Part shown: positions 1-5,586 of the stretch, in pieces | Position numbering within the stretch: the first letter of the stretch is position 1 | How the letters are laid out: every line of letters begins with the position of its first letter | Assembly: GCA_947251855.1 (NCBI GenBank) | Contig: CAMXUZ010000160.1 | Coordinates: forward strand, 1 to 5,586 | Direction of reading: 5' to 3' | DNA from: an uncultured Ruaniaceae bacterium | Lineage (GTDB): Bacteria > Actinomycetota > Actinomycetes > Actinomycetales > Beutenbergiaceae | Length of the DNA stretch: 5,586 bases | Notes under the pieces: model-generated | What the model was told of the DNA's origin: nothing | What the model saw: only the letters and a program-made list of their open reading frames with translations | Databases searched by the model: none | Made by a program: the position numbers and the translations under genes

Positions 1-182
1 GGTTCAGCGCAGAAAAGGGCTTCGGCTTCATCGCTCAGGATGACGGCGGCCCCGATGTTTTCGTTCACTGGATGGCCATCGAATCCGATGGGTTCCGTAC
101 CCTGAACGAAGAGCAGCGTGTCGAGTTCGCCATCGTTGACAGCCCGAAGGGCCCCCAGGCAGAAGCTGTTCGCGCAGTCTAA
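1..182 (+). CDS. Cold-shock-domain protein (CspA family), 5' end missing
   Basis: The reading frame is open from the window edge; its first full codon is at position 3 and TAA is at 180-182, leaving 59 residues. The two nucleic-acid-binding motifs of the cold-shock domain are visible: RNP1 as KGFGFI (visible residues 5-10) and RNP2 as VFVH (19-22). The C-terminal [13 protein letters not shown] is typical of actinobacterial Csp proteins. The family is usually about 67 residues, so roughly 8 N-terminal residues (the M..GTVKW part) lie outside the window; the leading GG fits the end of a Trp codon. Family members bind single-stranded RNA or DNA in the cytoplasm and act as RNA chaperones or antiterminators. 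One mild oddity is Trp-Met after VFVH, where Tyr/Phe-Ser is more usual. The gene is followed at once by an intrinsic terminator, so it ends its transcription unit. Whether it is cold-induced or constitutive cannot be seen. Confidence 0.93.
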   Translation, partial: FSAEKGFGFIAQDDGGPDVFVHWMAIESDGFRTLNEEQRVEFAIVDSPKGPQAEAVRAV

Positions 183-200
183 GACCTGAACAACAACAAG

Positions 201-234
201 AAGTAGGCGCTCACGAACGAGCGCCTACTTTTTT
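201..234 (+). terminator. Intrinsic terminator after the cold-shock gene, possibly bidirectional
   Basis: A perfect 12-bp inverted repeat (201-212 pairs with 219-230) encloses a 6-nt loop (ACGAAC) and runs into six T residues (229-234). It begins 18 nt after the cold-shock stop codon. This is a textbook Rho-independent terminator for + transcripts. Read on the minus strand, the same hairpin is followed by an interrupted T-rich stretch (CTTGTTGTTGTT), so it may also stop transcription from the converging methyltransferase-like gene that ends at 274. Confidence 0.92.
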
Positions 235-273
235 ATTCCCACGATTGGCGCGCCTGCCCCCACCGCGGCGCCC

Positions 274-1146
274 CTAGCGTGTGGGCGCGGTCGACGCAGG
301 GGAGTCCTCCCGCGTCAGCGGTCCGTGCCCCGCGATGAACCGGGTGAGATCCTCGCCCGCAAGGAGCCGGGCGGGGGCGGGGAGCGTGCGCAACACCCGG
401 TGCAGGGAATGGTCGAGTGGGGCGTGGGAGCCGACGATGACGGCGTTGCCGTAACGCCGGCCCCGGAGCACGCCCGGTTCCAGAATGACCGACACGTGGT
501 CAAACACCTCTCCCACGGTGGCCGCCTCCCGGCGCGTGAGGGTGAGCGGGGGCCGATTGGCGCTGTTCGCGAGGTAGAGCCCGCCGGGAGAAAGGACTCG
601 GCGGACGTGGGAAGTGAACTCGACAGTCGTGAGGTGATGCGGGGCCTGCCGGTCGGCGAACGCGTCCCTGATGACGACCTCGTAGCGCCCCTCGGGCGCG
701 GTGCGTACCGCCTCGAATCCATCCTGCACGCGGATCCGCAACTGCGGCGAGCGCGGTAGCTCGAACCACTCGCGCACCCGGGCGGCAAGGAGTTCGTCGG
801 TCTCGATCGCGACCTGGTGCGACCCCGGCCACTCGGCGTTCACTGCCCGCGCCATCGTGCACCCGGCCGCGCCGACGTGTAGCACCCGGGGACGCCCCCG
901 GGTGGAACCACCGTGCTTCGCGGACGGGATCTCCGCGCGAAGCACCGCCTGCATATACTGCATGTACTCAAACGTCAACGCGGTGGGATCGGCGAAGTTG
1001 TGGTGAGAACTCTCCATGCCATCGATCATCAAGGTCACCCCAGCGCCGTCGATGTCAGGGGTGAGCTCTACTGTTGCGAATGAGGTCTTCACCGGCTCGG
1101 AGGGCCAGGAGGGCGAGGGTTGGGACACACCGAAAATGTACCGCAC
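274..1146 (-). CDS. Spermidine-synthase-like / SAM-dependent methyltransferase-fold protein
   Basis: This 290-residue protein resembles the stand-alone actinobacterial proteins annotated 'spermidine synthase-like'. Residues 24-65 form a beta-rich start (ATVELTPD, then IDGMESSH and FADPTALTFEYMQYM), as in the N-terminal region of that family. A Rossmann-type SAM fold follows: motif I VLHVGAAGCTMAR at 88-100, an acidic IETDELL at 114-120 expected to hold the ribose, VQDGFEAV near 140-147, VIRDAFADR at 158-166, and LSPGGLYLANSAN near 185-197. The classical GGGDG of true spermidine synthases is absent, and the catalytic-region Asp (D161) sits in an RDAFADR context. Polyamine synthesis is therefore uncertain; a methyltransferase on an unknown substrate is as likely. 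No membrane segment is seen, so it is probably cytosolic. The start is GTG at 1146, with AAGAGG only 3 nt upstream and AAAGG about 10 nt upstream. It is divergent from the HEPN gene and shares its 54-bp control region. Confidence 0.82.
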   Translation of the reverse strand: MRYIFGVSQPSPSWPSEPVKTSFATVELTPDIDGAGVTLMIDGMESSHHNFADPTALTFEYMQYMQAVLRAEIPSAKHGGSTRGRPRVLHVGAAGCTMARAVNAEWPGSHQVAIETDELLAARVREWFELPRSPQLRIRVQDGFEAVRTAPEGRYEVVIRDAFADRQAPHHLTTVEFTSHVRRVLSPGGLYLANSANRPPLTLTRREAATVGEVFDHVSVILEPGVLRGRRYGNAVIVGSHAPLDHSLHRVLRTLPAPARLLAGEDLTRFIAGHGPLTREDSPASTAPTR

Positions 1147-1153
1147 AAACCTC

Positions 1154-1182
1154 TTGCCTTTCTAGAACGCTCGTTCGATAAT
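1154..1182 (+). promoter_or_regulatory. Candidate sigma-70-type promoter for the HEPN-dinB unit
   Basis: TTGCCT (1154-1159) as -35 and GATAAT (1177-1182, five of six matches to TATAAT) as -10 are separated by 17 bp. Transcription should start near 1188-1190, which leaves a very short leader of about a dozen bases beginning at the ribosome-binding site. The -35 element lies over the 5' leader of the divergent gene. This call rests on visual consensus matching only. Confidence 0.6.
1163..1178. promoter_or_regulatory. Putative LexA-binding site (SOS box)
   Basis: The sequence TCTAGAACGCTCGTTCGA contains GAAC (1165-1168), four bases, then GTTC (1173-1176). This matches the core CGAAC-N4-GTTCG of Gram-positive/actinobacterial SOS boxes; the only deviation in that core is A instead of C at 1164. 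The T at 1163 pairs with the A at 1178, extending the dyad. The site lies between the proposed -35 and -10 and overlaps the first two bases of the -10, where a bound repressor would block RNA polymerase. The first downstream operon contains dinB, a known SOS gene in several bacteria, which strengthens the call. No other GAAC-N4-GTTC was noticed in the window. Confidence 0.72.
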
Positions 1183-1188
1183 GGAGAA

Positions 1189-1195
1189 AAGGAGG
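1189..1195 (+). promoter_or_regulatory. Strong ribosome-binding site that fixes the HEPN start
   Basis: AAGGAGG lies 5 nt before the ATG at 1201, an almost perfect anti-16S match. It decides for the 1201 start over the in-frame open region that reaches back to 1120; that longer version would run across the promoter and into the divergent gene. Confidence 0.88.
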
Positions 1196-1200
1196 AAATC

Positions 1201-1608
1201 ATGAGCTACTTCAACTCCCGGCAGTTGCTTCGGCGCGCCCACAGCGAGCTCGACGCCGCTCACCTGCAGTCCTCTCCGCGGGAGCAGTTCCTCCACGCTC
1301 ACATGGCAGCACTTCGCGGCGCGGCGGCAGTGCTGGCCATCAACCCAGCAGTGGTCTCGCCGGCACGGCGCAAGGTGCGCAGCGCGTGGGTCCAGCTCGC
1401 GGAGGCAGGTGAGGAGTGGGGCCCCTGGGTGGAGTTCTACCTCGCCTCCGCTGCGACGCGGGCGGCGCTGGAATCCGGGCAACTACGCGAAATCGATGCT
1501 TCGAACGCGCGTGAGGCCGCGCGTGCCGCGGGGCAATTCCTCGCCGCAGTGGAGGAGCACATTGCTCGCCACGAAGCGGAATTCGCTGCGCTGGCTAAAG
1601 CATCGTAG
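1201..1608 (+). CDS. SAV_6107-family HEPN domain protein
   Basis: This 135-residue, predicted all-helical, soluble protein resembles the small actinobacterial family named after Streptomyces SAV_6107 and assigned to the HEPN superfamily. The recognisable core is near residues 33-46 (AHMAALRGAAAVLA), followed by SPARRKVRSAWVQLAEAGEEWGPW (53-76) and an Ala/Glu-rich helical end (about 97-134). HEPN domains are often RNA-binding or ribonucleolytic, with an R-x4-6-H motif. Here R27 with H32 (R-x4-H) or H34 (R-x6-H) fits that spacing, but it lies near the N-terminus rather than in the usual late helix, so catalysis is only a possibility. The ATG start is set by a strong AAGGAGG. The gene leads a tight unit with dinB, only 9 nt downstream, and sits behind the LexA-like box. 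This suggests a DNA-damage-related role or a role modulating polymerase IV. Family members commonly neighbour DNA polymerase IV genes; the actual function is unknown to me. Confidence 0.82.
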   Translation: MSYFNSRQLLRRAHSELDAAHLQSSPREQFLHAHMAALRGAAAVLAINPAVVSPARRKVRSAWVQLAEAGEEWGPWVEFYLASAATRAALESGQLREIDASNAREAARAAGQFLAAVEEHIARHEAEFAALAKAS

Positions 1609-1617
1609 TCTCGTTCC

Positions 1618-2865
1618 ATGTCGCGAGGAGCGCGGGCTAAAGACGCACGCAGGAACTGGGGAGATGACGATTCGGCTACCCCGATCCTGCACGTGGACAT
1701 GGACGCGTTCTTCGCCGCGGTCGAACTTCTCGAGCGCCCCGACCTGCGCGGGCGCGCCGTCATCGTGGGAGGTCAACAGCGCGGCGTCGTCCTCGCGGCG
1801 ACCTACGAAGCGCGCGAATACGGCGTGCATTCGGCGATGCCGGTGAACCAGGCGCGAGCGCTCGCCCCGCATGTGGTGATTCTGCCGCCCCACCACGAGA
1901 AATACCGCGCCGTATCGCTGCGGGTGATGGAGATCCTCCGAGAGGTCACACCCATCGTTGAACAGCTCTCCATCGATGAAGCCTTCCTCGACGTCTCCGG
2001 TGCCCGGCGCAGGCTCGGCCCACCGGCGGTGATCGCCGCCTCGATCCGTACCCAGATCGCCGCCGAACTAGGAGTCGTCGCATCTGTGGGCGTCGCAGCC
2101 ACGAAGTTCGTCGCCAAACTCGCCTCCGGGCACGCGAAACCCGATGGCATGTTACTCATCCCGGAACCGGCGACGATCGCGTTTCTGCACTCACTGCGGG
2201 TCGGCGCGATCTGGGGAGTGGGGGAGCGCACCGAAGCGCGGCTCGCGAACGCCGGGATCACGAGCGTCAAGGAGCTCGCGCACACGCCGGTGCGGGCGCT
2301 CACGAGCTTGCTAGGTTCCGCTGCCGCCGCGAGGCTCCACGACCTCTCCTGGGGCAAGGACCCGCGGTCGGTCGAGGTGCAACGGGAAGACAAATCGATC
2401 GGCCACGAACAGACCTTCCCCACAAATCTCACCGAGCGGGAGGACATGCACGCCGTTCTCCTCGACCAGGCCCACCGCTGCGCCGCCCGCCTCCGCTCAC
2501 ACAAGCTCCTCGGCGCTGTCATCGCCATCAAGGTGAGGTACGGCGATTTCACCACAGTGACCCGATCCGTCACGCTGACCAATCCCACCGACGTCGCCTA
2601 CGAGATCTATCAGGCGGGAACAAGCTTGTTCGACCAGTTGACCATCCCTCGCAACGGCGTGCGCCTGCTCGGGATCCGGTGTGAGGGATTGACAGACTCC
2701 GCCACCACGGCGATCCAGCCGTTTCTCGATGAGGACGGGCCGGAACGGCGGGAAGCGGAGCGCGTGATGGATGAGATTCACGCCCGGTTCGGGGAGAGTA
2801 AGATGCGAGCCGGATCACTCATATCCCGACCGGCTACCAGGAATCGCCGATCGGGCATATCCTAG
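1618..2865 (+). CDS. dinB: DNA polymerase IV (Y-family translesion polymerase)
   Basis: This 415-residue DinB performs error-prone synthesis across damaged template in the cytoplasm. Palm and fingers: HVDMDAFFAAVE at 25-36 supplies the metal ligand D27 and the steric-gate position F32. SIDEAFLDV at 118-126 supplies D120 and E121. SVGVAATKFVAKLASGHAKPDG at 156-177 is the family signature. The thumb has a helix-hairpin-helix at about 199-222 (WGVGERTEARLANAGI). The little finger begins near KSIGHEQTF (259-267). All catalytic residues are intact and the length is normal for actinobacterial DinB, which often has a short polar extension like MSRGARAKDARRNWGDDD here. No canonical clamp-binding peptide is seen at the extreme C-terminus; QPFLDE near 367-372 is the best candidate. 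The ATG lacks a clear Shine-Dalgarno and lies 9 nt after the HEPN stop, so translational coupling is likely. Induction through the upstream SOS-like box is inferred. Confidence 0.97.
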   Translation: MSRGARAKDARRNWGDDDSATPILHVDMDAFFAAVELLERPDLRGRAVIVGGQQRGVVLAATYEAREYGVHSAMPVNQARALAPHVVILPPHHEKYRAVSLRVMEILREVTPIVEQLSIDEAFLDVSGARRRLGPPAVIAASIRTQIAAELGVVASVGVAATKFVAKLASGHAKPDGMLLIPEPATIAFLHSLRVGAIWGVGERTEARLANAGITSVKELAHTPVRALTSLLGSAAAARLHDLSWGKDPRSVEVQREDKSIGHEQTFPTNLTEREDMHAVLLDQAHRCAARLRSHKLLGAVIAIKVRYGDFTTVTRSVTLTNPTDVAYEIYQAGTSLFDQLTIPRNGVRLLGIRCEGLTDSATTAIQPFLDEDGPERREAERVMDEIHARFGESKMRAGSLISRPATRNRRSGIS

Positions 2866-2909
2866 TAACACAGCAACAGACCCGTTGCCCCGCGACATCA
2901 GGAGCCGAC

Positions 2910-3272
2910 ATGCCTCTCTCAGAATACGAGCAGCGCGTGTTGGAGCAGATGGAGCAGCAGCTCCGCTCCGACGATCCTCGATTGGTGGATGCCATCACCG
3001 GTCGCAGGAGCCGCCGACCTGTCCACATGGCCCTTGGCATATTAGTAGTCGTTGCCGGACTTGGTGCGCTCATCGGTGGGGTAGCGGCGGGGCAGACCTG
3101 GCTGGGGATCATCGGGTTCCTCCTCATGTTCGGCGGAGTCCTCCTCGCGACCAGGAAGTCCGAGGTCGATCGTGCCGCACCGAAGCAGCAGAAGGGTAAG
3201 GCTGCTCCGAAGCGGAAGGCGTTCATGGATCGACTAGATGATCGTTGGGACGATCGCCGGCGTAATCGCTGA
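2910..3272 (+). CDS. DUF3040 family small membrane protein
   Basis: This 120-residue protein opens with MPLSEYEQRVLEQMEQQLRSDDP, the signature start of the actinobacterial DUF3040 family. Two hydrophobic segments at about 39-59 and 63-81 should form a helical hairpin in the cytoplasmic membrane. The tail is strongly charged: Lys-rich around 92-103, then an Asp/Arg-rich DRLDDRWDDRRRNR at the end. AGGAG (2900-2904) stands 5 nt before the ATG. The gene follows dinB by 44 nt on the same strand with no hairpin terminator between, so read-through from the dinB unit is plausible, though its own promoter cannot be excluded. Function is unknown. In many actinobacteria the family sits close to the mraZ division and cell-wall cluster, which hints at an envelope-related role by context only. 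Confidence 0.93.
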   Translation: MPLSEYEQRVLEQMEQQLRSDDPRLVDAITGRRSRRPVHMALGILVVVAGLGALIGGVAAGQTWLGIIGFLLMFGGVLLATRKSEVDRAAPKQQKGKAAPKRKAFMDRLDDRWDDRRRNR

Positions 3273-3293
3273 CTCCGACGCTCCTACCCGTCA

Positions 3294-3319
3294 CCGGGCG
3301 GCCAGCACTGCCTGCCCGG
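3294..3319. terminator. GC-rich hairpin between converging genes, possible terminator
   Basis: CCGGGCGG (3294-3301) can pair with CTGCCCGG (3312-3319), giving 8 pairs including one G-T, around a 10-nt loop. It lies in the 88-bp gap between the DUF3040 stop (3272) and the transglutaminase stop (3361), where both strands need to end transcription. There is no T-tract on either side, so it is not a classical intrinsic terminator; it may be a pause or mRNA-end-protecting structure, or chance in GC-rich DNA. Otherwise the gap holds only a short direct repeat, TGCGGCTA, near its right end. Confidence 0.35.
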
Positions 3320-3360
3320 GGGAGATTACATCGCATGCGGCTAGTCGAGGCTCCTTGCGG

Positions 3361-5472
3361 CTACCGCCAGTTCTCGGCGGCGACTTCAGTTTCTTCCAAC
3401 CATTGCTGCAGCTCCTCTGCTCGCGTCGGCGATGACGGGGGCGCGTAGCGAACGTCGTTGACGGCGCGGGTCAACTGCGCGAACCCTTCCAAGTCCTGAG
3501 CAAAGGTGCGACCAGTGGGCTCGCGGGGGGCAACGTCGAGATCCCGCGCGCGCCGAAGGAGCGTGGCGGGCGTGTCGGCCGGCCGGAGATGGAGACCCAG
3601 GGGCCGAAGCGCTTGGACCGCAGCGCTCCAGTATTCTTCGGTCCCCCACGTCAAGCGGGCGCGGGCCCGCTGGCGACGTTCGAACGCGACGAGGAACCCC
3701 GCGGCGATGACCGCGACCGCGAGGATGAACGGCCAGGCCGGCACGCCGGTTTCCCCCACGCCCGCTGTGGAGACCTCCGCCGCCGGCGGCTCCGAGGGTT
3801 CCGGGGTATCCGTGGGGACCTGGGTCGGTGCCGCCGTGGGCACATCCTCGGGCTGATCGAGCGCGGCATCGGCGGCGAGGCCTTGTGCGCTCTCGGGAAG
3901 CGAACCGGTGCGGGCAGCGGGCGTGGGCTCGAACCGCGCCCAGCCGGCAGCGCCCAGATAGAGCTGCGGCCAGGTGTGCGCATCGTGGCTCCGGATCACC
4001 CCGCCGGGCTCGCCCGCTTCCTCCGAGGGCGTACCGGGCAAGAACCCCACGGCCATTCGCGCGGGTATCCCGGCGATCCGTGCCATGACGACCATCGCCG
4101 TCGCGAACTGCACGCAGTACCCGTGCCCGTCGTCGAGAAAGTCCCACACCGCGTCATCGGTGTCAGGGGAGGGGACCGACGTCGTGTATTCGAAACGGTC
4201 GTCGGTTCGGAAGAATTCCTGGATCGCGACCGCTTTTTCGTAGGGCGACTCGGCGCCGTCAATGATCTCCTCCGTGAGTGCCTCGATCTCCGCGTGCTTG
4301 CTCGTGGCCGGGACCTGGAGGTAACGGTCCACGTTCGTCGGTGCTCCCTCGCCCAAGGACTGCTCGTGCCATACCTCGGGATCGGTGATGAGGGGGAGGC
4401 CGGAGAATCCGTAGGTCGCCTGCCCGCCCGTGGCGGCGTACACCTCATCGCCAACCGGGTTGTAGAAACTAGAGTCCTGCATCTCCCGGGGACTTCCGGG
4501 AAGGAATAATCGGTCCTGGGCGAGATCGTCGATGTGGAACTGTACCGCGCGGCGTTCTGCGTCCTGATCGAGCATCGACTCGTAGCCCTCTGGGAAGAGC
4601 CGGGTCGTTTCTAGCCAGATCTCCTCTTCTTCGGTGTGCCACTCCTGGCCGTCGAAATCGGCGAGGGTGTGGGAGTGGATCGGACCGAGCTCGGCCGGGG
4701 AGAGGCCCTGGTATTGAATGAGTGCCCGGTTCGTCCCGCGCACGAGATCGTCGCGAATGTCCAACCCCAGGTCCAGGCGGGTCGAAGCAGATCCGCCGAC
4801 CCCGCCGAGCCACGACGGGTAGGACAACGCCCACGGGGTGAGGATGAGCGTGGCGAGCACGGTGAGGCAGGTGACGCCCGCGACGATGGGGACGGCGGGT
4901 CTCAGTGCCCTCCACGGCCGGGTGCCGGCGGCGAGTAGCGCGATGTAGGAGCCGGCGGAAAGGAGGATCAATCCCACGGAGACATCGGAGCCCAGCACGA
5001 GTTCCGGGGCCCACATGAGCAGCAGTGGCGCACCGGCCAGTGCAGGCGAGTCCGCCCCGACAGCGAGGGATTCGGCGGCGACGAACAGGGCGGTCACCGC
5101 CCCCGCGACAATGAGGGCGACCCCCGGTCCGCTCCCCACTGGGGCCGTGTCAGTCCGCAGCGTCTCCGCTCCCCGAAGGATGAGGGAGAACAGGGTGGAA
5201 AACGACTCCAGGCTCCCGAACGTGAACTCCGAGTGCTCCATGCGAGATTCGACGGCGAGTACCCCGATGCCGCTGACACCGAGCGCGATGATGGACGGCC
5301 ACACGACCCAGGAGGTGAATAGGCGCAGGATCGTCATGGCCACCGCGGCGAGGCCCACCCCCGCTACGACAGAGGCCCACCACACGTGCGGAGAGATCAG
5401 CGTGGAAAGGGCCACTACCGGGGCGAGGGTAGCGAGCAGGAGAAGGCTGATGAGCGCAGCGGGCCGCATCAC
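3361..5472 (-). CDS. TgpA-like membrane-anchored transglutaminase
   Basis: This 703-residue protein has the TgpA layout. About six hydrophobic segments fill residues 5-215 (for example 5-26, 31-52, 58-73, 116-138, 145-180 and 192-212). A large extracytoplasmic region follows, containing a transglutaminase-like core at about 395-520. GYCVQFATAMVVMARIAGIPAR carries the nucleophile C453, SHDAHTWPQLY the base H499, and the acid position appears as E515 in WARFEPTP, as in many TgpA relatives. A Pro/Thr/Glu-rich linker (about 536-575) leads to a last membrane helix (577-596) and a cytoplasmic tail with a DUF4129-like stretch (about 608-690). The family probably acts on cell-surface protein or peptidoglycan-linked peptides; the substrate is unknown. 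The start is GTG at 5472 or the adjacent ATG at 5469; either overlaps the preceding gene's stop (GTGA or TGATG), so the two are co-transcribed and probably translationally coupled. It converges on the DUF3040 gene. Confidence 0.92.
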   Translation of the reverse strand: MMRPAALISLLLLATLAPVVALSTLISPHVWWASVVAGVGLAAVAMTILRLFTSWVVWPSIIALGVSGIGVLAVESRMEHSEFTFGSLESFSTLFSLILRGAETLRTDTAPVGSGPGVALIVAGAVTALFVAAESLAVGADSPALAGAPLLLMWAPELVLGSDVSVGLILLSAGSYIALLAAGTRPWRALRPAVPIVAGVTCLTVLATLILTPWALSYPSWLGGVGGSASTRLDLGLDIRDDLVRGTNRALIQYQGLSPAELGPIHSHTLADFDGQEWHTEEEEIWLETTRLFPEGYESMLDQDAERRAVQFHIDDLAQDRLFLPGSPREMQDSSFYNPVGDEVYAATGGQATYGFSGLPLITDPEVWHEQSLGEGAPTNVDRYLQVPATSKHAEIEALTEEIIDGAESPYEKAVAIQEFFRTDDRFEYTTSVPSPDTDDAVWDFLDDGHGYCVQFATAMVVMARIAGIPARMAVGFLPGTPSEEAGEPGGVIRSHDAHTWPQLYLGAAGWARFEPTPAARTGSLPESAQGLAADAALDQPEDVPTAAPTQVPTDTPEPSEPPAAEVSTAGVGETGVPAWPFILAVAVIAAGFLVAFERRQRARARLTWGTEEYWSAAVQALRPLGLHLRPADTPATLLRRARDLDVAPREPTGRTFAQDLEGFAQLTRAVNDVRYAPPSSPTRAEELQQWLEETEVAAENWR

Positions 5473-5586
5473 AGGTTGACCATCGTGAAGGCGCGTAAGT
5501 GTTCGCGCGCAGGCGGGGGAAGCGGAGCAGCGGAGAAGATGAAGACCGATTCGGGATCAAGCTCGCTCCCGGCGAGCCACGCGGCG
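5469..5586 (-). CDS. C-terminal end of a probable DUF58 protein (partial)
   Basis: On the minus strand a frame is open from the window edge to TGA at 5471-5469, giving 38 residues that end in PPPAREHLRAFTMVNL. The stop overlaps the start of the transglutaminase gene, the arrangement of a genuine upstream operon partner. The fragment is too short to identify by itself. The DUF58 call rests on the usual MoxR-DUF58-TgpA gene order, in which a DUF58 (von Willebrand-A-like) protein directly precedes TgpA. Such proteins are thought to work with a MoxR AAA+ ATPase in envelope-protein maturation. Confidence 0.6.
   Translation of the reverse strand, partial: AAWLAGSELDPESVFIFSAAPLPPPAREHLRAFTMVNL

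Noticed and set aside
325..759. Plus-strand open frame opposite the spermidine-synthase-like gene
   Set aside because: Its translation is Gly/Arg/Glu-rich with no domain, and the minus frame contains the ordered SAM-fold motifs.
1120..1200. Longer N-terminal version of the HEPN protein starting at 1120
   Set aside because: It would cover the promoter and SOS-like box and overlap the divergent gene; the AAGGAGG at 1189-1195 clearly serves the ATG at 1201, where family-like sequence begins.
1803..2588. Minus-strand open frame (261 codons) opposite dinB
   Set aside because: The + frame encodes an intact DinB with all catalytic motifs; the antisense translation shows no family resemblance.
2858..2909. 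Possible separate promoter for DUF3040 (TATCCT or TAGTAA as -10)
   Set aside because: No acceptable -35 lies at the right distance and the matches are weak; read-through from dinB is as likely.
3336..3364. Direct repeat TGCGGCTA near the end of the transglutaminase gene
   Set aside because: It is only two short copies with no further structure, and could easily arise by chance in GC-rich sequence.
3589..4509. Long + strand open frame (306 codons) opposite the transglutaminase gene
   Set aside because: It is an antisense shadow in GC-rich DNA; its translation is Arg/Gly-rich and low in recognisable domains, while the minus frame has a complete TgpA architecture.

Overview
The window looks like ordinary chromosome from a high-GC Gram-positive bacterium (Actinomycetota). 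Third codon positions are strongly G/C-rich. The gene content also points there: a SAV_6107-type HEPN protein next to an actinobacterial-type DinB, a DUF3040 membrane protein, and a stand-alone spermidine-synthase-like protein. I cannot name the genus. No mobile element, CRISPR array, tRNA or rRNA is visible, and coding density is high, with no gene-free stretch over 300 bases.

Layout. (1) Positions 1-182 hold the 3' part of a cold-shock-domain gene (+), ending at a strong intrinsic hairpin at 201-234. (2) A spermidine-synthase/methyltransferase-like gene (-, 274-1146) converges on that hairpin. (3) A 54-bp divergent intergenic region (1147-1200) carries a good promoter-like sequence with a LexA/SOS-box-like palindrome (GAAC-N4-GTTC) between its -35 and -10 elements. 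(4) Downstream on + lies a compact pair: a small HEPN-family protein (1201-1608) and dinB, DNA polymerase IV (1618-2865), 9 nt apart. A DUF3040 membrane protein (2910-3272) follows 44 nt later and may be co-transcribed. (5) Converging from the other side is a minus-strand pair: the end of a gene that is probably DUF58 (5469-5586) overlapping the start of a 703-aa TgpA-like membrane transglutaminase (3361-5472).

How it fits together. The HEPN-dinB unit reads as a damage-inducible translesion-synthesis module, with LexA repression inferred from the box. The DUF58-TgpA overlap is typical of the MoxR-DUF58-TgpA cluster, and in actinobacteria dinB, DUF3040 and this cluster often lie beside the mraZ division/cell-wall cluster. 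The most interesting point is the conserved but functionally unexplained HEPN protein, which appears to be the first gene of an SOS-controlled polymerase operon and carries an R-x4-6-H motif like that of HEPN ribonucleases. I see no wholly new system; the HEPN-DinB pairing is the best lead.
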